Source: Bifidobacterium choloepi
GTDB lineage: Bacteria; Actinomycetota; Actinomycetes; Actinomycetales; Bifidobacteriaceae
NCBI RefSeq assembly: GCF_010667615.1
Contig: NZ_VYSG01000001.1
Location: 795,639 to 859,638, forward strand
Reading direction: 5' to 3'
DNA: 64,000 nt
Shown here: piece after piece, positions 59,771 through 64,000 of the stretch
Layout: every line of letters begins with the position of its first letter
How positions within the stretch are numbered: position 1 is the first letter of the stretch
The notes under the pieces: model-generated
What the model saw: the letters and a program-made list of their open reading frames with translations, nothing else
Database searches by the model: none
Told to the model about the DNA's origin: nothing
Position numbers and translations under genes: made by a program

Positions 59771-60451
59771 ATGACGAAGCTGACGGTGGTCATGTCCGGG
59801 TTCGACCCGTACGACGGCGTGGAAGTCAATCCGTCGCTGATCGTGCCGCGGACGCTCGCGGCGCAGGGCGTCGCCGGCAATCCCGACGACTACGACGATC
59901 CGCTGCACGATGTCGACGTGACGATCCGGTCGGTCATCCTGCCGGTCAGCTTCGGCAGCGCGTGGCCGCAGCTCGAGGCAGTCCTCGAGCGCGAGCATCC
60001 CGACATCGTCATCGCGACCGGCCTCAAGCGGGCGGCGCGCGGCATCCTGCTCGAGCGGTGCGCCGAGAACCTCAAGGACGCCGAGAAGCCCGACGCCGAC
60101 AACGTCATTCCCGAGCGCGGCCCGATCGACGAGTCCGGGCCGGCCGCCTACTGGACCGGCCTGCCGCTGCGCGCGATCCTGCAGGCGTTCGCGCGCGACA
60201 ACATTCCGGCGACGCTGAGTTCGGACGCCGGCACGTACGTGTGCAACGCGCTGTTCTATCACCTCGAGAACTGGGCAAGCCGGCAGGACAAGGCGCTCGC
60301 CGGCTTCGTCAACCTGCCGCTTGTCAACGAGCAGCCGCACCCGCAGCACGGCCTGCCGCTCGACCAGCAGGTCACGGCCGCCCGCGACGTCGTCCGCCAG
60401 TCGGCCCGCTACTTCCTCGGCGCCGTGAAGTCGCCGTCGCTGCTGCCGTGA
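59771..60451 (+). CDS. pcp: Pyrrolidone-carboxyl peptidase-like protein with a changed catalytic residue
   Basis: The 226-residue protein has the Pcp fold signatures SGFDPYDGVEVNPS, LERCAENLKDA with Glu95, PIDESGPAAYWTGLP and AGTYVCNALFYHL with Cys158. Pcp removes N-terminal pyroglutamate using Glu, Cys and His. The His is normally in GFIHxP; here the segment reads GFVNLPL with AAC (Asn181). The spacing 95-158-181 fits the family otherwise. AAAGGAGCG precedes the ATG. It is therefore a Pcp-family protein whose activity is doubtful. Confidence 0.8.
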   Translation: MTKLTVVMSGFDPYDGVEVNPSLIVPRTLAAQGVAGNPDDYDDPLHDVDVTIRSVILPVSFGSAWPQLEAVLEREHPDIVIATGLKRAARGILLERCAENLKDAEKPDADNVIPERGPIDESGPAAYWTGLPLRAILQAFARDNIPATLSSDAGTYVCNALFYHLENWASRQDKALAGFVNLPLVNEQPHPQHGLPLDQQVTAARDVVRQSARYFLGAVKSPSLLP

Positions 60452-60467
60452 TCTCGGCATGACGCAG

Positions 60468-60495
60468 AAACCCGGGCCTGAAAGCCCGGGTTTTT
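60468..60495 (+). terminator. Intrinsic terminator after the pcp-like gene
   Basis: AAACCCGGGC pairs with GCCCGGGTTT around CTGAAA, followed by TTTTTC. It separates the convergent pcp-like and ispD genes and can work both ways. Confidence 0.85.
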
Positions 60496-60521
60496 CTTGT
60501 CTTGCGGACAGATTTCCGCGG

Positions 60522-61370
60522 TTACTTCGCGCCGAAGGCGTGGCCGAAGAGGGCGCGGACCTTCTCGCGGGCGGCGGCCTTGGCGGCGTCGTCGTCGAGC
60601 TGGCCGGCGGCCGCGGCCGCGGTGGCTTCCCGACGGGCCTTGATGTTGGCGGCGGTCAGGCGGGCGAACGGCAAGTCGTCCTTCGTCGTGACCTTCATGT
60701 TCGTCGGCGAGCCGGCGACGATGGCGACCGGCTGGTCGGGCAGGTATTCGACGACGACGCGCGAATCGTCCGTGGGCCGGAACAGGTCGTCGTTCGCGGC
60801 GAGATCGTAGGCCTTGCGGATTGTCGCGAAGCGGAACGCCTGCGGCGTCTGCACGCGGAAGCAGTGGCTGCGGTCCGGTACCTCGCGCACGACGCGGCGG
60901 TCGCCGAGGTCCTCGGACATCAGGATCGTGTCGGTCGATTCGCAGGCGACGGTCGCCGCCGTGAATTCGTCGAGCGTGCCTATGCAGCCGTCGATCATCT
61001 GCTGGGTGACGAACGGACGGACCGAATCGTGGATGAGGATCTTCGCGTCGGCCGGCACGCCGGCGTCGGCGAGCGCCGACAGCGCCGCCTCGGTGCTGTC
61101 GGTGCGCTCGGCGCCGCCCTCGACGACGAGCTTGACCTTGTCGAAGCCGCGATCGTCGATCAGCTCCTCGATTTCCTGGCGGACCGTCGTGTTGACGACG
61201 ACGACGATGTCGGTGACGTGCGGGTTGTCCTCGAACGCCTTGATGCTCCAGCCGACGATCGGCAGGTCGTCGAGCCGCACGAGTTGCTTGGGATGGTCGG
61301 GGTCGAACCTCAGGCCGCTGCCGGCCGCCAGCACGACGGCGATGACCGGCACCTGCTGTTGCGTAGTCAT
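60522..61370 (-). CDS. ispD: 2-C-methyl-D-erythritol 4-phosphate cytidylyltransferase
   Basis: The 282-residue enzyme makes CDP-methylerythritol in the non-mevalonate isoprenoid pathway. Motifs: VVLAAGSGLRFDPDHPKQLVRL (CTP/Mg site), VEGGAERTDSTEAALSAL, ILIHDSVRPFVT, VQTPQAFRFATIRKAYD and TKDDLPFA. It has a ~40-residue basic/Ala tail beyond the usual ~230. The gene follows pgeF on the same strand by 20 bases and may share its transcript. Confidence 0.95.
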   Translation of the reverse strand: MTTQQQVPVIAVVLAAGSGLRFDPDHPKQLVRLDDLPIVGWSIKAFEDNPHVTDIVVVVNTTVRQEIEELIDDRGFDKVKLVVEGGAERTDSTEAALSALADAGVPADAKILIHDSVRPFVTQQMIDGCIGTLDEFTAATVACESTDTILMSEDLGDRRVVREVPDRSHCFRVQTPQAFRFATIRKAYDLAANDDLFRPTDDSRVVVEYLPDQPVAIVAGSPTNMKVTTKDDLPFARLTAANIKARREATAAAAAGQLDDDAAKAAAREKVRALFGHAFGAK

Positions 61371-61389
61371 GAGTCTCTTGGTCTCCTTC

Positions 61390-62877
61390 TTACTGCTTGA
61401 CGATGAGCGCGAGCATGCGGCCTTCGTGGGCCTTGTGGGCGAGCTGGGCGCGGCGGTGCGAGAACCACAGCGGATTCTCGAGCGTGCACATGCTGTGGCG
61501 GATGTTGGCGAGGCGCTCGTCGAGTGCCGGGTCGCCCTCGTTGTCGTCCTTGCACAGCTGCTGCAGCTCCGGATCCTGTGCGAGGTACTGCGTGGCGGCG
61601 AGCACGCGCGGCTGCGAGCTGACGATCCGGTCGGCCGTGATGCCGGCGGCGGCGAGTTCCTCGATCGCGGCGCGGTTGATGTCGATGCCGGCGCCGCCGA
61701 AGCGCGTCAGCGTGTAGGTGCCGTCGAACTGCTGGTCGAACGCGTCGGCGATGTCCTGGCCGACTTCGTAGCAGTCGCCGCAGATCGCGGGGCCGAGCGT
61801 CGCGACGATGCGCTCCGGCCTGGCGCCCTTCTCGATCATCATCGCGACGGCGGCGCGGATGACGCCCTTCTGCAGGCCGAGGCGGCCGCAATGCGCGGCG
61901 CCGATGACGCCGGCCTCCGGGTCGGCGAGCAGCACGGGCAGGCAGTCGGCGGCGAACATGCCGAGCGCGATGCCGGATCGCGTGGTGACCTGCGCGTCGC
62001 CCTCGATGATCTGGACGTCGTCGCCGGCCACGTCCTCGACGTCGTCGACGGTCGTCGAGACGGTGCCGTCGTCGACCGGAATGCCGGGGTTGTCGCCCGG
62101 AGTGACCTCGTCGGCCGGCAGCTCGCCGACCGGCGTCGAGACGGTCGGGACTTCCGGCAGCGGCGGCACGACCGGCCGGTCGGGACGGGCGACGGTGCCG
62201 GAGGCGTCGAAGCCGAACGCCCTGTTCTCGGTGAACACGTCGTCGACGTCGACGGCCTCGCCGGAATGCACCTGGCAGATCAGCGACAGTTTCGCGCCGA
62301 TCTCGTTGGCGAGCGCCTCGCGGTTGCGGCGGATGGCGTCCGGATCGTCGCCGCCCTTGCCACCGAGATTGAAGTTGCCGTAGTCGCCGGTCGAGACGCC
62401 GCCGAGACGGGTGGTGTAGACGACGGAGATGCCCGGCGCGAGCGCGATCGGGATCGTCACCGGGATCGGGTTGCCGTGCTCGTCGACCGGCGCGATCTTG
62501 GTGTCGTCGATGATGCCGGTCTCGGTGCCGTCGGCGTTCTTCGCGGCCGCGGCGTCGGACACCGACGTGATCTGGATGCTCGTGCCGTCGGGCAGCGTCG
62601 TCGTGTCCGACGACGCGTCCGGGGCCGCGGACGAATCGCGCGAATCGTCGCCGGCTTCCTTCCCCTTGCCGGCGGCGTGGCTTTCCTTCGCCTTCGCGAT
62701 GGCCTCGTTGATGGCCTCGCCGAGCGCGCGGCTCAGTTCGGCGGCTTCCTCGGCCTCTTCCTTGTTGTCCTTCGCGGCTTCGCGGTCGACGATCTGCTCG
62801 GCTTCCTCGATTGCTTCCTGCGCCTCGAACGCCTCGATGTCGTCGGCGTCGCCGCCGTCGCTGTTGTGTTCAGTCAT
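61390..62877 (-). CDS. pgeF: Peptidoglycan editing factor / YfiH (laccase-domain) with long extensions
   Basis: The 495-residue protein has the YfiH core: YTTRLGGVSTGDYGNFNLGG, CQVHSGEAV (His ligand), ALGMFAADCLPVLL (Cys ligand), VIGAAHCGRLGLQKG (His ligand; usual HAGWRG reads HCGRLG), LGPAICGDCYEVG and WFSHRR. YfiH proteins hydrolyse wrong amino acids from muropeptides. A ~135-residue acidic low-complexity N-terminus and a ~75-residue Pro/Val/Asp-rich insert (between VDVDDVFTEN and DAQVTTRSG) make it nearly twice the usual ~250 residues. Confidence 0.85.
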   Translation of the reverse strand: MTEHNSDGGDADDIEAFEAQEAIEEAEQIVDREAAKDNKEEAEEAAELSRALGEAINEAIAKAKESHAAGKGKEAGDDSRDSSAAPDASSDTTTLPDGTSIQITSVSDAAAAKNADGTETGIIDDTKIAPVDEHGNPIPVTIPIALAPGISVVYTTRLGGVSTGDYGNFNLGGKGGDDPDAIRRNREALANEIGAKLSLICQVHSGEAVDVDDVFTENRAFGFDASGTVARPDRPVVPPLPEVPTVSTPVGELPADEVTPGDNPGIPVDDGTVSTTVDDVEDVAGDDVQIIEGDAQVTTRSGIALGMFAADCLPVLLADPEAGVIGAAHCGRLGLQKGVIRAAVAMMIEKGARPERIVATLGPAICGDCYEVGQDIADAFDQQFDGTYTLTRFGGAGIDINRAAIEELAAAGITADRIVSSQPRVLAATQYLAQDPELQQLCKDDNEGDPALDERLANIRHSMCTLENPLWFSHRRAQLAHKAHEGRMLALIVKQ

Positions 62878-62931
62878 ACTGCCAGCCTACCGTGACCGGC
62901 CACGATTCATCCGCCAAAGCGCCCAGCGAGT

Positions 62932-62956
62932 AAAAAATGACCCCCGCAAGCGGGGG
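62932..62956 (-). terminator. Terminator of the aldo/keto reductase gene
   Basis: CCCCCGC-TT-GCGGGGG on the leftward strand is followed by TCATTTTTTACTC. It lies 12 bases past the stop. Confidence 0.85.
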
Positions 62957-62967
62957 CCGGGATCAGG

Positions 62968-63831
62968 TCAGCCGAGCTTGGCGAGCTCCTCCGGCGTGAG
63001 CTCGAGGTCGCCGGCCTTCAGGGAGTCGAGGATCGTTTCCGGACGGTGGGCGCCCGGGATGACGAAGACGTGGTCGCCCTTGGCGAGCTCCCAGGCGAGC
63101 ACGACCTGCTGGTAGCTGACGCCATGGGCCGCCGCGACCTCGCGGAACGGGTCGAACTTCGATTCGTCCTTCGGCTTCCTGAAACCGCCCAGCGGGCTCC
63201 AGCACACGAAGCTCAGGCCGACGAGCGCGCAGTGGTCGAGCGTGTCCTGCGTCTCGCGGTAGATCGGCGAATACTGGTTCTGCACGGCGATCAGCGAGTC
63301 GCCGAGGATTTCGCGGGCGATGTCGATCTGCTCGACCGACGCGTTCGAGACGCCGGCTTCCTTCGCGACGCCCTCGTCGACGAGCTGCTTCAGGGCCTCG
63401 ATCGAGTCGCCGTACGGGATCTTCGGGTCGGGACGGTGGAAGTAGAGCAGGTCGATCGCGTCGACACCGAGCTCGTAGGCGCTCTGCTTGGCGCGCTTGA
63501 TCAGGTTCTCGGGGCTGCCGTCGACGTCCCACGTCGGCTTGCCGTCGGTGAAGTTGCGGAAGTGGCCAACCTTCGTCGCGACGAGCACCTCGTCCTTCGG
63601 GCCCTTCCAGCTGGCGAGCGCCTCGCGCACGAGCTTCTCGCCGGTCTGCTCCTCGCCGCCGCTGCAGTAGTAGGCCCACGCCGTGTCGATCTGCCGGCAG
63701 CCGGCGTCCAGCGCCGCGTGAATCGTCTCGATGCCCTTCGCGTGGCCGAGGTTGTTCTCGATCGTCAGCGGCATCTCCCCCAGCCCGATTGCCGTCGTGT
63801 CATAGGGACCCATCGTCCTGTGCAGTACCAT
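62968..63831 (-). CDS. Aldo/keto reductase
   Basis: The 287-residue NAD(P)H oxidoreductase has the AKR tetrad region: Asp and Tyr in RQIDTAWAYYCSGG, Lys in VLVATKVGH and His in LLYFHRPDP. NPQFSP-type QNQYSPIYRET and the C-terminal VFVIPGAHRPETI are the cofactor segments. The substrate is unknown. Start ATG 63831 (MVLHRTMGPYD) after AAGGAGAA. The gene is the last intact one before the poly-G end. Confidence 0.9.
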   Translation of the reverse strand: MVLHRTMGPYDTTAIGLGEMPLTIENNLGHAKGIETIHAALDAGCRQIDTAWAYYCSGGEEQTGEKLVREALASWKGPKDEVLVATKVGHFRNFTDGKPTWDVDGSPENLIKRAKQSAYELGVDAIDLLYFHRPDPKIPYGDSIEALKQLVDEGVAKEAGVSNASVEQIDIAREILGDSLIAVQNQYSPIYRETQDTLDHCALVGLSFVCWSPLGGFRKPKDESKFDPFREVAAAHGVSYQQVVLAWELAKGDHVFVIPGAHRPETILDSLKAGDLELTPEELAKLG

Positions 63832-63867
63832 GTGCGTTCTCCTTGCATTGTGTACGATGCTTCCCAT

Positions 63868-64000
63868 CCTAGTCTTCCCGGTGTGGGGGGGGGCGGGGGG
63901 GGGGGGGCGGGGGGGGGGGCGCGGGGGGGGGGGGGGGGCCCCCCGCCGGGGGGGGGGGGGGGGAGGGGAGAGGTGTGCGGGGGGAGGACGCGAGAGGGCG
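63868..64000. other. Poly-G low-quality end
   Basis: From ~63881 the sequence is long G-runs with scattered other bases. This looks like a sequencing artefact at a contig end (for example two-colour 'no signal' calls), not biology. Do not annotate it. Confidence 0.9.

Overview
This is a high-GC actinobacterial chromosome segment that fits a Bifidobacterium or close relative. Support comes from the S10 ribosomal operon with bifidobacterial-length proteins, a large bifunctional AdhE, several glycogen/maltodextrin enzymes, a tRNA-Tyr/Thr/Met-rpmG-murB cluster, a SepX/GlpR-like divisome gene next to rimJ, an HrcA/CIRCE-controlled groES, and actinobacterial LexA, PHO and Zur-type operators. Species cannot be fixed from the sequence. 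No rRNA, prophage, insertion sequence, plasmid replication gene or CRISPR array was seen. The last ~130 bases are G-homopolymer junk typical of a read or contig end.

Layout. 1-5078: the S10 operon, read leftward (rpsJ-rplC-rplD-rplW-rplB-rpsS-rplV-rpsC-rplP-rpmC-rpsQ, the last cut by the window edge), with an attenuator-like hairpin upstream. 5.4-7.5 kb: a YwiC-like membrane protein, then a gene-poor stretch of hairpins and a six-unit palindromic array. 7.5-19.1 kb: fermentation and glycan metabolism (adhE, a ROK regulator, glgX, malQ) around rpsI/rplM, then a leucine-rich-repeat-variant protein. 19.3-27 kb: YigZ, a D-2-hydroxyacid dehydrogenase, tRNA-Ser, SOS-type dinB, the dapC-fdxA pair and an APC permease. 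27-33.5 kb: murB, rpmG, three tRNAs, groES, and a divisome-linked cluster (sepX/glpR-like, rimJ, SAF protein, fmdB). 33.5-39 kb: a tight three-gene unit of an FHA protein, a 1256-residue degenerate SF1-helicase/nuclease-like protein and a small coupled protein. 39.3-41.7 kb: rplJ-rplL and a Zur-type controlled zinc-binding lipoprotein. 41.9-43.9 kb: an AbiEi/DUF559-like gene bracketed by two 61-bp-period hairpin arrays. 44-45.4 kb: a purine permease. 45.9-52.4 kb: pstSCAB with PHO boxes, then regX3 and senX3 facing each other, and mtnN. 53.3-55.9 kb: two DAHP synthase paralogues. 56-64 kb: pepC, a DivIVA-like coiled-coil protein, a pyrrolidone-carboxyl-peptidase-like protein, ispD, a long pgeF/YfiH and an aldo/keto reductase.

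How it works together. Most genes are core: translation, cell wall (murB, dapC, pgeF, ispD), division (sepX/glpR-like, DivIVA-like), phosphate uptake and sensing, chorismate entry, starch/glycogen turnover and ethanol formation. Accessory signal is concentrated in non-coding DNA. Three points stand out. First, a 12-mer, CGGANGAATCGT, occurs 20 times exactly on both strands in genes and gaps, against a by-hand expectation well below one. Second, tandem arrays of palindromic units with 61-62 bp periods occur at two loci. Third, a family of long perfect or near-perfect hairpins at gene borders shows compensatory changes between its arms.
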